The position numbers were made by a program, and so were the translations under genes. DNA of 64,000 nt. Source: Streptomyces graminofaciens. Its GTDB lineage: Bacteria > Actinomycetota > Actinomycetes > Streptomycetales > Streptomycetaceae. Shown in pieces: positions 37,203 to 46,717 of the stretch. Position 1 is the stretch's first letter. Each line of letters starts with the position of its first letter. The notes under the pieces are model-generated. The model was not told the origin of the DNA and ran no database searches. It worked only from the letters and a program-made list of their open reading frames with translations. The DNA lies in contig NZ_AP018448.1 in the NCBI RefSeq assembly GCF_030294945.1, positions 186,001 to 250,000 on the forward strand. The letters run 5' to 3'.

Positions 37203-37888
37203 CCGCAGTCCGCACAATCCGGCTCCCCCATCAGCCCGCACGCGGTGCACGCGAAGTACGGGCAGCGTTCCTCCCGGGGGACCTCGGTCACCGGGAATCC
37301 CCCTCAGGACGGCTACGAGTCACAGGTTCTGGCACCGCTTGGCGGTGTAGCTGCGCGGCCTCGTGCTTGTCCTCCAACAGACAAGGGTGGCGACCCGTCA
37401 GACCGACCCTGCTCCGCCGTCTTTGGCTGTGGCCGATGACCGTGCTGGTCACGCGGACCGACGCAGATCCTGCGCCCCACCCGCGACGCGGGCAAACAGA
37501 TCACCCCAAGGCACACACCGGGCACCTGCCGCACCTGCTCTCCGCCGGGATCCGGGTGCCACGCGAGTTGGACGCAACAAGCTTCGGCAGGAGCCGGCGA
37601 CAGCCTGCCGGTCACGCGCACAGAGCTGCCCGATCCCCCGGCGTGTGCCCTTACACCTCTTCGCAGCCGGCCACAGGCCCGATCCGCCAGACCATCCCTG
37701 ACCAGCACAAACCTGGCTACCCGAACCACGCAGCCATAACAAAATCCCGTGTCGATCACTACATTCCGAAACGATCACTACACCTGCACCCCAGAGCCTC
37801 TCCGGACTCCCGAAGGCCCCCGAATCCCCAGCTCAGAGCTGCACCCCACCACAGCTAAAAATCCTGAAACGATCACTAGATCCCCAGG
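37203..37888. other. 686-bp region, no gene; short repeated motif
   Basis: No coding sequence is supported. Three copies of CGATCACTA occur between 37750 and 37880, two of them within GAAACGATCACTA. They may be decayed binding sites or chance. Confidence 0.4.
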
Positions 37889-38477
37889 TCAACGCATCTT
37901 CCACCTGGTGATCGCTAGCAGATTTGTCACGTCGCGCAGGAAGAGGAAGACCAGGGCGAGGGCGAGGACAAGGGTCGCGAGGGCCTGTGTCGCCAGGCTC
38001 AGTCCTGACACCAGCCCCGACGCCGCTGAGCTGGCGACTTTGGCGCCCGTGTCGGACATGCCGTCGACTGCGCTCTTGCAGCTTGTCGCCCACCGGGCCG
38101 AAGCGGTCGGCGAGTTTGTCCCCTGCTTCGGCGAGGCCGTCGGCAATCTTCCCGGCGCTCTCCGTGAGGGAATGGATGACGCCGACGAGCACGCCGCACA
38201 CCAGCACGGCCAGGCCAGCACAGGTGAGCCCGGAGGCGAGTGCGCGAGAGGCCCCGCGCTTCATCAGCCATGGCATCAGTGGCTGCAGCAACGCGGTGCC
38301 CAGCAGAGCCAGGACGAACGGCACCGTGGCGGCACGCAGTACAACGACGACCCAGACGATGAACGCCGCCACGCCAAGCGCCAGCAGCACGGTCGCCGAC
38401 CAGGCCGCGACCTTGCGGTGGGTGGGCGACAGTCCCGCGAACACGCGGTCGCCGCCGCTATCGCGGACCTGAGCCAT
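37889..38477 (-). pseudogene. AI-2E family transporter (DUF20), N-terminal fragment with frameshift
   Basis: The first part reads KVAAWSATVLLALGVAAFIV, VPFVLALLGTALLQPLMPWL and SLTESAGKIADGLAEAGDKL, typical of the AI-2E exporter family N-terminus. Near 38080 the frame changes; the other frame gives DGMSDTGAKVASSAASGLVS and LVLALALVFLFLRDVTNLLA, then a stop at 37889. The remaining about 150-200 residues of a normal protein, with most of the membrane core, are missing. Confidence 0.7.
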
Positions 38478-38854
38478 GCCGCCACCGCCCCTTCATCCTG
38501 GACCCACCGGGGAGCAAGTCCGGGGCCAGTACAACGGCGGCCGACCTCGCCGTCGTGCCGCCTCGCCCGAACCTCCTCCTTCCGCAGCAAGGACCTTTCG
38601 AGGTTGCGGCGCCGGTCTGTCCTGTCCGATACACCTCCTGTTCGGCGCCCCCGCCACGTTGACGCCTCTGCCTCGTTAGGTCAGCGTTCTGGCTGGAGCG
38701 CCCGCGTACGAGAGGCGCGCAAGAGAGCGCAAATAGGGCCGTTTCATGCCCATGAGGGTGATATCGCCGGATTCGGGTGTGTTCGGGGTGTACGCGTCGG
38801 GACGATGGCTGTGTTCGGCATGACCGGCCGCGACACAAAGGGAGACGTCGAAGT

Positions 38855-40111
38855 ATGTCCAAGCCTGTCGTCAATATCTGGGGTACCCCTCCGGGGTCTG
38901 AGCTCGCCGCCGTGGAGCCCGCCCCCTGGGGCACCAAGTGGGATCTCCGCACCATGACCACCAGCGGAACCGCCTGGGTCTTCTACAGGTCACCCGGTGA
39001 GAAGGTCCTCAGGCGGCCGGTGATCCTCGCCGATGGCTTCGCTCCGGAAGGAACCAACGTCGACAACCTGTACGACGGCCTGGAGAACGGGGAGTACCCG
39101 TTCATCTCCACGCTGCGCCAGGCCGGTTTCGACGTCATTCTGCTGGGCTTCGCCGACCGCACCGCGTCCGTCCTCGACAACGCCGAGGTCGCGATCCAGT
39201 GCATCATGCAGACGATCGGCGAGCGCGAAGGCGAGCACCCGCTGACGGTGGGCGGCTTCAGCATGGGAGGCCTGGTCACCCGCTACGCCCTGGCCAAGCT
39301 GGAGCGGCAGAAGATGCGGCACGAGACCGCCAACTACCTCTCCTACGACACCCCGCACCGCGGCGCGTGGCTGCCCCTGGGAGTCCAGGCGTTCGCCCAC
39401 TACGTGAAGGCCCACTGGGGAGGCGAAGGCAAGCCCCTCTACAACCTCTACTCCGACCTGATCAACAGCCCCGCCGCACGGGAGATGCTGCGCTGGCACC
39501 TCGCAACCGGAACCAACACCACTCTCGACGTCGCCGCCGGCCAGGACCAGGCACGGACCGACTTCCTGGACGCACTGGAGCGGATGGGCGAGTGGCCCCA
39601 GATCCCCCGCCTGCTCGGCGTCGCCAACGGAACGGGCACCGGCGCCGGAAACAGCATCCCCGCCGACAGCCCCGCGATGGACACCCCCGGACCGACGGTG
39701 GCCGCGCAGCTGCGTACCCAGGGACAGGGAAGCAAGACCGTCGCCCGGATGCGGGAACTGGACCAGGCCGAGGTCTCGATCAACACCACCGGCTTCCCCG
39801 AACTCGACGGCGCCCCAGGTGGTCTCTTCCCCGAGCTCCTCGGCGGCGCCTCCAACTTCGGCGTGGCCAACATGCTGGCCAACCTTCTCAACGGCGCGGC
39901 GGCGCAACCCGCGCACAACGCCTCCACCTTCGTCCCCACCATCAGCGCCGTCGCTGTCGCTGACATCGACAACCACGACGCCCTCTACAGCAAGATCGAT
40001 TCCGACTACAGCAGCCTCCACGACTTCCGCTGCGCCACCACCAACGAAGGCCACACCGTCGTGACCCGAGAACTCGGAGAGTGGATCGTGACCAAGCTCA
40101 AGGACGCGTAA
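38855..40111 (+). CDS. Lipase/esterase-like alpha/beta hydrolase
   Basis: 418 residues. The nucleophile elbow TVGGFSMGGLVTRYALAKLE (GFSMGG) is clear, preceded by VLRRPVILADGFAPEGTNVD and FDVILLGFADRTASVLDNAE; YDTPHRGAWLPLGVQAFAHY follows, as in lipases whose substrate pocket is covered by a lid. A histidine is available in TNEGHTVVTRELGEW at the C-terminus. No signal peptide is visible, so it is either cytoplasmic or exported in another way. The ATG at 38855 has GGGAG upstream and is preferred over an earlier start (38777) lacking family-like sequence. A strong terminator follows. Confidence 0.82.
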   Translation: MSKPVVNIWGTPPGSELAAVEPAPWGTKWDLRTMTTSGTAWVFYRSPGEKVLRRPVILADGFAPEGTNVDNLYDGLENGEYPFISTLRQAGFDVILLGFADRTASVLDNAEVAIQCIMQTIGEREGEHPLTVGGFSMGGLVTRYALAKLERQKMRHETANYLSYDTPHRGAWLPLGVQAFAHYVKAHWGGEGKPLYNLYSDLINSPAAREMLRWHLATGTNTTLDVAAGQDQARTDFLDALERMGEWPQIPRLLGVANGTGTGAGNSIPADSPAMDTPGPTVAAQLRTQGQGSKTVARMRELDQAEVSINTTGFPELDGAPGGLFPELLGGASNFGVANMLANLLNGAAAQPAHNASTFVPTISAVAVADIDNHDALYSKIDSDYSSLHDFRCATTNEGHTVVTRELGEWIVTKLKDA

Positions 40112-40139
40112 CCGCCAGCCGGGACGCGCATACGCAGCC

Positions 40140-40177
40140 AGAAGGGGTCTGCGGCATGACGGCCGCAGACCCCTTCT
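40140..40177 (+). terminator. Strong hairpin terminator after the lipase-like gene
   Basis: A perfect 16-bp stem (AGAAGGGGTCTGCGGC at 40140-40155 with its complement at 40162-40177) has a 6-base loop and lies 28 bp after the stop codon. Confidence 0.85.
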
Positions 40178-40298
40178 GCGCACCGACGCCGCCGCAGTAG
40201 ATTCCAGTGGTCACGTGTTGCGACGATCACTGGAACCCGCAGGCGACCCGGGACACCACGGCCTGTTACGGAGCCCGTGTGCGGTCTCTCGCCGTTTC

Positions 40299-40575
40299 CT
40301 ACTTGATGGTGTCGCTGCAGCCCTTGGTGCTCTTGCCGCCGTCGTTGTCCGCGACCTGCTTGCCGTCGACCTTGATCACGCACGGTGAGAACTGCAGCAG
40401 TCCGTCACCGCCGGTGACCGAGCCCGGGATCACGGACACCAGGTATCCCACCTCCTGGTGGGCTTCGGTGAATTCGACGGTCTCCGTCTTCGTCCACGGC
40501 AGCGTCTGATCGTCGAAACCGTCCGTCGCCGCGTGGTACATGACCCGCGTCGTCCCTTCACCTCTCAGGCAGGTA
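40299..40575 (-). pseudogene. C-terminal fragment of an MmpS-like secreted/accessory protein
   Basis: The sequence TTRVMYHAATDGFDDQTLPW, KTETVEFTEAHQEVGYLVSV and CVIKVDGKQVADNDGGKSTK resembles the beta-sandwich C-terminal domain of MmpS-like proteins of actinobacteria, including the paired cysteines. The signal/membrane N-terminus is absent: upstream sequence (above 40575) changes character abruptly. It is therefore treated as a remnant. Confidence 0.5.
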
Positions 40576-41192
40576 CGGATGAACGTGCTCAGCTGGGTGG
40601 CCGTCAAGGTGCCGGTCTCAGCCGGCCGCTGCCGGTTCAGGCAGCGGAGGACCGGCCCGGCGGGGTGCCTGCCTCGTGACTCCGAGCGCATCACCCCGGA
40701 CCGCACGCCAGGCGAAGGACAGGAGACGCCCGGTCCCAGTTTGATGCTCGGCCTGGACGCGGTGCCGGCCAAGGTGGAGGCTCTGCGGTCGAAGGCGAAA
40801 CGCCTGGTCGCGCGGGGTTGGCTGGCCGAGCGGCAGCCGGGCCAGTTCACCCTCTCCCGGGGCCCGGCCGGGCAAGGCGGCGCGTCATGAGCAGGGTCCG
40901 GGAGCGCTCCTCGCCGTCCCGCTCGCCGCTGCGGGCGTCGGCATCGTCGAGGAGCTGCGCGGGGGCCGGGGCCGCACCCGAAGATGAAGGTGCGCGGGCT
41001 GTCAGCGAGGCGGGTGAACGGGGGGCGGGGAGTGCCGACAGCTCCCTCATCCGAAGCTGTCACGCGTGTTCGGGTGCCGCCGTTGCTGCAGAGCTGTCGT
41101 CAGGTACGTCACCCGGGTGCTGCGTTCTGCTGGTACGGGCGGCCGGGCTGGCTGAGGCTGGAGGGAAGAGTGCCGTCGAGGCGGGAGAAGCC
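40576..41192. other. 617-bp region of probable decayed sequence
   Basis: A short plus-strand stretch ending at 40890 (VEALRSKAKRLVARGWLAER, then QPGQFTLSR) resembles the tail of helix-turn-helix proteins next to actinobacterial transposases. Nothing else is recognisable, and no complete gene is present. Confidence 0.35.
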
Positions 41193-41714
41193 ATGGAACG
41201 CCGGACCAACCGATGCGCTGTTGTCGGGGTGGCCGTCCTGCTCGGCTGGGCCGGTCTGACCGGCTGCTCGTCGGACGACGAGTCTCCGAGCTCCCCCGCT
41301 TCCTCGGCGGCTTCTGCTGTGAAGTCGGGTGCGTCCGAGCTTGCCTCTGCGGCCAGCAGCGCGGCAGCCTCCGCGGTGGCTACTGCGGCCGCTTCCGCGG
41401 AGGCGGCCGCCTCGTCTGCCTTGGACGAGGTGAAGGGCGGCCTGGACGCCAAGCCGGACGTCACCCTCGGCAGCGTCACGACGGGCTCCGACGGCAAGGC
41501 AGAAGTCCCGGTGACCATCGCCAACCACGACTCGAAGTCGAGAAGCTACATCGTCGTGGTCAATTTCAAGGACCAGTCGGGCAACCTGGCCGACGTGGTC
41601 GTCCTCGATGTCCCCGAGGTCGCCGCAGGAAAGACCTCCAAAGCCACAGCTCGGAGCAACCGGGACCTGACCGGCACGGTGACCACCGAGGTCCGCGACG
41701 CATTGCGGTATTGA
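41193..41714 (+). CDS. Lipoprotein with Ala/Ser-rich linker and FxLYD-like domain
   Basis: 173 residues. The N-terminus has a signal peptide with lipobox LTGC (Cys 25), so the mature protein is anchored to the outer face of the membrane. Residues about 30-85 are an alanine/serine-rich linker (SSAASAVKSGASELASAASS). The C-terminal domain (EVPVTIANHDSKSRSYIVVV, VVVLDVPEVAAGKTSKATAR) is a small beta sandwich of FxLYD type. Start ATG at 41193 with GGGAG upstream. It converges with the DUF1269 gene. Function unknown; a surface adaptor role is possible. Confidence 0.8.
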   Translation: MERRTNRCAVVGVAVLLGWAGLTGCSSDDESPSSPASSAASAVKSGASELASAASSAAASAVATAAASAEAAASSALDEVKGGLDAKPDVTLGSVTTGSDGKAEVPVTIANHDSKSRSYIVVVNFKDQSGNLADVVVLDVPEVAAGKTSKATARSNRDLTGTVTTEVRDALRY

Positions 41715-41780
41715 GGGTCTCGATGGATCTTGGTTGCATGGTGGCGCCGTCCCCACCCGTGAATCGGATGCGGCGGGAGG

Positions 41781-42290
41781 TCAGCGAACCTCGGTGGCGG
41801 CCTGCTGGACGGCCCTGTCGACGTCCTTCGCGCTCACGTCGAGTTCCTTGGCGACATGCTTGTCCGCTTTGAGCTGGGCTCGCTGCAGCGCCTGCGAGAG
41901 CGTGCTTTCGCCCACGATGACCAGGGCGGCCTGCCCCTCGTCGATGATCTCGCCGAACTCCTTGACGTCTGCCCGGGACATGCCGCGCCAAAGGTGCCCG
42001 CTCACGCCACCGACGGCGGCACCGACGGCGGCCGTACCGATAATCGCCGGAGGGAACAGCAGCCCGACGACCGCACCGGCAGCGGCGCCGCCCCACGCCC
42101 CGTGCCGGGTGGCCGTCTCGTCCTTGTTGACGTGGACCTTGCCGGCCTCGTCCTTGGTGACGACGGATGCGTCGTACGAGCCGACCGCACCGACCGCATG
42201 AAGGTCCTTGAGGACGTCGTAGTCGGCTTGCGCCGCGGGTCCGCTCGGGTAGGTGCCGATGTAGATGAAGACTGCGTCAGGGGTAGCCAC
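41781..42290 (-). CDS. DUF1269 family protein (general stress-type)
   Basis: 169 residues. DUF1269 layout: VFIYIGTYPSGPAAQADYDV, LKDLHAVGAVGSYDASVVTK, a glycine-rich hydrophobic hairpin (GAWGGAAAGAVVGLLFPPAI, TAAVGAAVGGVSGHLWRGMS) and LGEIIDEGQAALVIVG-like sequence with a final acidic helix. The central part may insert in or lie on the membrane. It is related in design to the frameshifted protein upstream of dnaK. It lies 43 bp upstream of... the DUF1254-type gene on the same strand ends just before it (at 42334), so the two may form an operon. Confidence 0.8.
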   Translation of the reverse strand: MATPDAVFIYIGTYPSGPAAQADYDVLKDLHAVGAVGSYDASVVTKDEAGKVHVNKDETATRHGAWGGAAAGAVVGLLFPPAIIGTAAVGAAVGGVSGHLWRGMSRADVKEFGEIIDEGQAALVIVGESTLSQALQRAQLKADKHVAKELDVSAKDVDRAVQQAATEVR

Positions 42291-42333
42291 TGTGTCGCTC
42301 CTGTCATTCCTCGTGTGCAGTTGGGTGCCCGTG

Positions 42334-43881
42334 TCAGCCGGCGGGTTCGACCTCGCCCGGCCGCCAGGTCTTGTCGAAGAACGGCTGTTCGGGGCTGTAG
42401 AAGCGCAGGATGGCGAACCAGCCCTTGCCCGGTGTGGTCTGGATCCAGGTGCCCTCGGCCGCGTCGCCGGGGCGCTCGGGGGCGAGGTGCAGGGTGATGG
42501 TGCCGTCCTGGTTCGCGGTGGCCGCGGGGCCCGGGTAGCTCTGGCTGCCCGCCCAGGGGAACCGCTGCGGGGTCTGCAGCATGGAGCGGGTCTGGTTGTC
42601 GTACAGGGTCAAGGACCAGAAGCGGGCGGCGGGGATTCCAGGCGGCAGCGTCAGCCGGTAGTGACGGGCACCGTCGAACGGCTGACCGGCGGAGTCGAGG
42701 GTGACTATCAGGTACTGGGAGCCGACGCCCGTCAGGCGCATACACATCGCGGGTGAGTCACCGGTGGCGATGTAGAAGAACGCGGTGCGGGAGTCCAGCG
42801 CCCGCCCCGAGACGCGCTCATCGAGCTGCACCCCGTCTGCGGTAATCTCCGGCGGCGGGGACGTCCAGTCGTACCCGCCGATGAAGAGCGGGTTGTACCA
42901 GGCCGAGTTCGCGTAGTACGAGAAGCCCTCCTGCGGGCGCGCACGCAGACCGACCGTGCGGGCGCTCGCGTTGCCGATCGCGACGGCCTCCTTCAGAAGC
43001 CGCCGCATCCGGTCGTCGGGCTTGAAGTCGTGGCCGTGGGCGATGCCGATCTCACGGAACGCGCCGCCGGCCTCCAGGCCGACCGACTCGGCGGGCTGCT
43101 CCTGGACGAGGGTGTCGAGCAGCTCGTAGAAGGAGTAGTCGTTCGGCGGGAGGGTGTTGATCGCCAGGCCGGTGCCCTCGGTGAAGGCCGGCGGGTCGGC
43201 GGGGGTGATCGGCGCGAGCGGCGCGCTGCCCTGGAGGAAGGACCCGATGCTGGTGCCGTAACTGCCGGGCGTGTAGGGGCTGATCCGCAGCGTCTCCTTG
43301 ATGCGCGCCACCGTCGGCGCCGGGTCTCCGTCCTCAAGGAATGCGCGTCCCAGCACGATGGCTTGCCAGGTGGAGCAGCGATAGACGAACAGCCCGCCCT
43401 CGGGCTCCGGCCCGTCGTAGCCGGGCGGCAGCAGCAGATAGGTGCCGCCGACGCCGCGGTCCGGCCCGGGAAGGCCGAAGTCGGTCACCCAGCGGAACCA
43501 CATGTCGTCGATCGTGCCAAGACATCCGGGTGGGACCTGAAGCGTCACCGGCCCGTCCGTGAGGTCGAGGAAGCTCAGGAAGTACACGGTGTCGGCGTTG
43601 CCGGTCAGGAACAGCGATGCGCTGTCCATCAGGCCCGAGTACAGCAGCACCGTGTTGTCGGCCACCCCTGCGTCAAGGAAGTCCTGCCGGATCGCACGGA
43701 CCGACACGCCCGGCAGACCTGCGAGATACGCGTCCACGCCGTGCGTCAGATCAAGGTTGTCGAACACCGTGTCGCACGTGTCCGCGTCCGGAATCCCGTC
43801 GGTGAATCGCAGCGCTCCGATCCTCGTCTCCTGCACGTCAGGGGTCGTGACCGACGGCGGTATCTTCGCGAATACGCTCAT
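42334..43881 (-). CDS. DUF1254/DUF1214 domain protein
   Basis: 515 residues from the ATG at 43881. The N-terminal DUF1254 part reads DTVFDNLDLTHGVDAYLAGL, LFLTGNADTVYFLSFLDLTD and GPVTLQVPPGCLGTIDDMWF; the C-terminal DUF1214 part reads FFYIATGDSPAMCMRLTGVG, RFWSLTLYDNQTRSMLQTPQ and WIQTTPGKGWFAILRFYSPE. The family is widespread and biochemically undefined. Most members are secreted; here no signal peptide is apparent. It is upstream of the DUF1269 gene on the same strand (43-bp gap), so the two may be co-transcribed. It is divergent from the antiporter. Confidence 0.85.
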   Translation of the reverse strand: MSVFAKIPPSVTTPDVQETRIGALRFTDGIPDADTCDTVFDNLDLTHGVDAYLAGLPGVSVRAIRQDFLDAGVADNTVLLYSGLMDSASLFLTGNADTVYFLSFLDLTDGPVTLQVPPGCLGTIDDMWFRWVTDFGLPGPDRGVGGTYLLLPPGYDGPEPEGGLFVYRCSTWQAIVLGRAFLEDGDPAPTVARIKETLRISPYTPGSYGTSIGSFLQGSAPLAPITPADPPAFTEGTGLAINTLPPNDYSFYELLDTLVQEQPAESVGLEAGGAFREIGIAHGHDFKPDDRMRRLLKEAVAIGNASARTVGLRARPQEGFSYYANSAWYNPLFIGGYDWTSPPPEITADGVQLDERVSGRALDSRTAFFYIATGDSPAMCMRLTGVGSQYLIVTLDSAGQPFDGARHYRLTLPPGIPAARFWSLTLYDNQTRSMLQTPQRFPWAGSQSYPGPAATANQDGTITLHLAPERPGDAAEGTWIQTTPGKGWFAILRFYSPEQPFFDKTWRPGEVEPAG

Positions 43882-44257
43882 AGCATCACTGTGCGCGTCT
43901 CCTGAATCATCCGCATCCGCCGCGGCGGGCCGGGGCTGGGGTGACGAGTGAGGGGGGAACCGCGTTCCCGTTGGGGTCTGAGGCTGCATGAGCATGAGGT
44001 GGCGGCCGATCCAATGCCGTATGCGTGTCGGTGACCGCCTCGGGATCCGGCCAAGCGCCACACTGATCTCCGGTCCGCCCTGGTGCCCGACGAGGTGCAG
44101 CCCTTGCGGCGCGGCTGCCCCAGGCCGGTGGCGGGCGGCTTGCCGCCCGCAGCTCGGATGCCATGCAGGGACGACACCGCGGTGAGCCGGTCCGCGCGGT
44201 GCGCCAGCCGTCCCACGGGCACGGCTTCGTGCGTTGCGACAGGAAGAGTGAGGCGTC

Positions 44258-45568
44258 ATGAGTGGTGGCAGCGCCTGGACAGGAGCCGCGGTCGCGGCCG
44301 TCACCGCCGGCTACGCACTGTTCTCGCGCCGCCTCGCCTCGACGCCGGTGTCGGCTCCGATGGTGTTCACCGGCTTCGGAGTACTCATCGGGCCCATCGG
44401 GCTGGACGTACTCGACCTGGGCCACGACGTCGGCCCCATCCTGACATTGATCGAGGCCGCCCTGGCCCTCCTGCTCTTCACCGACTCGATGACCGTGCGC
44501 AGACGCGACCTGCGCACGGGCGGCTTCCTGCCCCTGCGGCTGCTGGCCGTCGGCCTGCCATTGAGCATCGGAGCGGGGTGGCTGCTGGCATGGCCCCTGT
44601 TTCCGGGCCTGACCCTGTGGGAGTTCGCGCTGCTGGGCGCGGTTCTCGCCCCCACCGACGCGGCGCTCGGCAAGACCGCCTGTTCCAGCCCGCGTGTCCC
44701 GGCCCTCGTGCGGCACGGGCTCGACGTCGAAAGCGGCTTGAACGACGGCCTGGCACTGCCGTTCTTCCTCATGTTCCTCGCCGCGATCCCCGGCACGATC
44801 GCCTCCGAGGAGGGCGTGGGCGGGGTGTTCTGGCGGGCTCTGGTGGTCAGCACTGTGGTGGGGCTGGCCTTCGGCTGGGTCGGAGGGTGGCTGTTGGCCC
44901 TCGCGCGGGCCCGGGGCTGGGTGACGGGTGAATGGCAGCAGGTCGTCGTCCTGGCGGTGGCGTTCTGCGCGTACAGCGTGGCGACGGCCTTGGACGGGAG
45001 CGGCTTCATCGCCACCTGGATGGGGGGCCTCGCGTTCGGCGTCGCACTGCGCCAGGGCAAGCCGACGGGCGGGGAGCCGGCCGAGAAGCGGCCTGCCGAC
45101 CTGGCCGAGTACGTGGGCGGACTGCTGGGGAGCCTGAGCTTCCTGGTCTTCGGCGCGGTCCTGCTCGGCCCGGCACTGGAGCACCTCGACTGGCGCATCA
45201 TCACCTACGCGGTGCTCAGCCTGACGGTGGTCAGAATGCTCCCGGTGGCCCTCGCGCTCGCCGGCACCGGCATGCGGCTGCCCACCCTGGCCTACGTCGG
45301 CTGGTTCGGACCCCGCGGCCTGGCCTCCGTGGTCTTCGGACTCCTCCTGGTCGAAGACCACGTACCCGGAATCGAACTGCTGGGCCGGGTCATCGCGGTC
45401 ACCATCGGCCTCAGCATCCTGCTGCACGGCATGTCGGCCCCGTACTTCGCCAACCGCTACGGGAACTGGTACGACACCGCGAAGGCCACCACCCCCGACC
45501 TGCGCGAGGCCCAGGACGCACCGGCAGGCGCCGGGAAACAGCACCACGGCCCGCGACGCCTCCGCTGA
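44258..45568 (+). CDS. Cation/proton antiporter (CPA1, NhaP-like)
   Basis: 436 residues with about 12 hydrophobic segments. Hallmarks are LTLIEAALALLLFTDSMTVR, the transport site GAVLAPTDAALGKTACSSPR followed by HGLDVESGLNDGLALPFFL (paired acidic residues of NhaP-like exchangers), and FIATWMGGLAFGVALRQG. It exchanges Na+ or K+ for H+ across the cytoplasmic membrane and would support pH and salt tolerance. The C-terminus is short and charged, without a regulatory domain. The start is ATG at 44258, seven bases after AGGAAGAG-like sequence. Confidence 0.87.
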   Translation: MSGGSAWTGAAVAAVTAGYALFSRRLASTPVSAPMVFTGFGVLIGPIGLDVLDLGHDVGPILTLIEAALALLLFTDSMTVRRRDLRTGGFLPLRLLAVGLPLSIGAGWLLAWPLFPGLTLWEFALLGAVLAPTDAALGKTACSSPRVPALVRHGLDVESGLNDGLALPFFLMFLAAIPGTIASEEGVGGVFWRALVVSTVVGLAFGWVGGWLLALARARGWVTGEWQQVVVLAVAFCAYSVATALDGSGFIATWMGGLAFGVALRQGKPTGGEPAEKRPADLAEYVGGLLGSLSFLVFGAVLLGPALEHLDWRIITYAVLSLTVVRMLPVALALAGTGMRLPTLAYVGWFGPRGLASVVFGLLLVEDHVPGIELLGRVIAVTIGLSILLHGMSAPYFANRYGNWYDTAKATTPDLREAQDAPAGAGKQHHGPRRLR

Positions 45569-45685
45569 ACGGGGACCGAATCTACTGACGTTCGTGTGAA
45601 GCCGTTGAGGCGGCCTTGGAGCTGGAGTTTCAAAGACTGAAGCAGCCACTCGGATGGCGGACATGGCGGGTGGAAGGAATGGAAA

Positions 45686-46520
45686 GTGCCATGGACGCTG
45701 CCAGAGCCGATGCTGACCACCCCCGTGTCCGTGCCCGGTCTACGGCCTGGCTGTGCTGCCGAGCCGAAGTGGGACGGATTTCGGGCTCTCGTCTCCGTCG
45801 ACGCAGGGCGGGTGGTGCTGCGCTCCAGGCGCGGCACCGAGATGGCGGCCTCATTCCCGGAGGTCGTGGCCGGGGCCGTGCGGCTGCCGGACGCGACCGC
45901 GCTGGACGGCGAGCTGGTCGTATGGGACTCCGCGGGCCGCCTCGCGTTCGAGCGGTTGCAGAACCGGCTCACCCAGCGCGGCGCCGGGGCGGCCCGAGCT
46001 GCGGAGGAGTGGCCGGCCCACTTCGTCGCGTTCGATCTGCTGCGGCTGTCCGCGACGGACACGACCTCCTGGCCGTACCGGCGGCGCAGGGCCGCGCTGG
46101 AGTCCGTGTTCGCCGCCCGCCGGCTCATCGCGCCGTGGACGCTGTGCCCGTCGTCCACCGAAGCCGATGTCGTGCGCGAGTGGCTGACGTGGGCGTCGGT
46201 CGGGATGGAGGGCGTGGTCTTCAAGAGGCTGGACGACGCCTACAAGCCGTCGGTGAGGGGCTGGCAGAAATACTAGGTCCGCGAGACGAGCGAGGCGATC
46301 GTCGGCGCGATCACCGGCTCCCCAGCCGCTCCCCGCACGATACTGCTCGGCAGGTACGACACCGAGGCCGCCTTCAGTACGTCGGCCGCACCACCACCCT
46401 CGCCCGGGCGGCAGGTGCTGGGGTCGCCGGCCTGCTCGCTCCAGGGCGGCGCGGGCATCCGTGGACAGGCTGGTCGTTCTCCGCCGGGTGGGGCAGTTCC
46501 TGGCTCTTCACGACAAGCAG
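45686..46520 (+). pseudogene. ATP-dependent DNA ligase (LigD/LigC-like), interrupted
   Basis: The nucleotidyltransferase part is clear: PGCAAEPKWDGFRALVSVDA with the adenylated lysine in EPKWDG, ALDGELVVWD, EWPAHFVAFDLLRL and VGMEGVVFKRLDDAYKPSVR. At 46274 the codon that should encode lysine after GWQKY is TAG; the frame then continues VRETSEAIVGAITGSPAAPR, and another frame gives RLQYVGRTTTLARAAG and HPWTGWSFSAGWGS, the OB-fold region. A stop codon and a frameshift thus disable the gene. Intact relatives have about 310-350 residues. Confidence 0.75.
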
Positions 46521-46717
46521 CCGAACCACAGCGCCGGCCCGCCCCGTCATCCGACTCCTCGCGGGTGTGGGCCTGGTGCGCTCCGGTGTCCGTCGTCCAC
46601 CTGCGAAGCAAGCGCCCCGGAGTGCACGTAGCCCTGGGACGAACCGCGATGTGCGGATTCGCACCGCGCAGGTGTGCGGAGCTAAACGCGGGGGGCGGGT
46701 TTTTGGGGAGTCGATGA

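Noticed and set aside
37085..37291. Small minus-strand frame with CPYFACTAC and CADCG cysteines (zinc-protein candidate)
   Set aside because: It overlaps the conserved C-terminal HTH of the PucR-type regulator and has no ribosome site.
37750..37880. Three CGATCACTA copies, considered as a CRISPR-like or regulatory array
   Set aside because: Copies are short, irregularly spaced and without constant repeat/spacer lengths. No CRISPR array or cas gene was seen anywhere in the window.
11571..46688. Shared 13-mer GCGGAGCTAAACG at 11571 and 46676, considered as an attachment-site pair
   Set aside because: Shared 13-mers are expected by chance in 64 kb of GC-biased sequence, and the flanks do not match.
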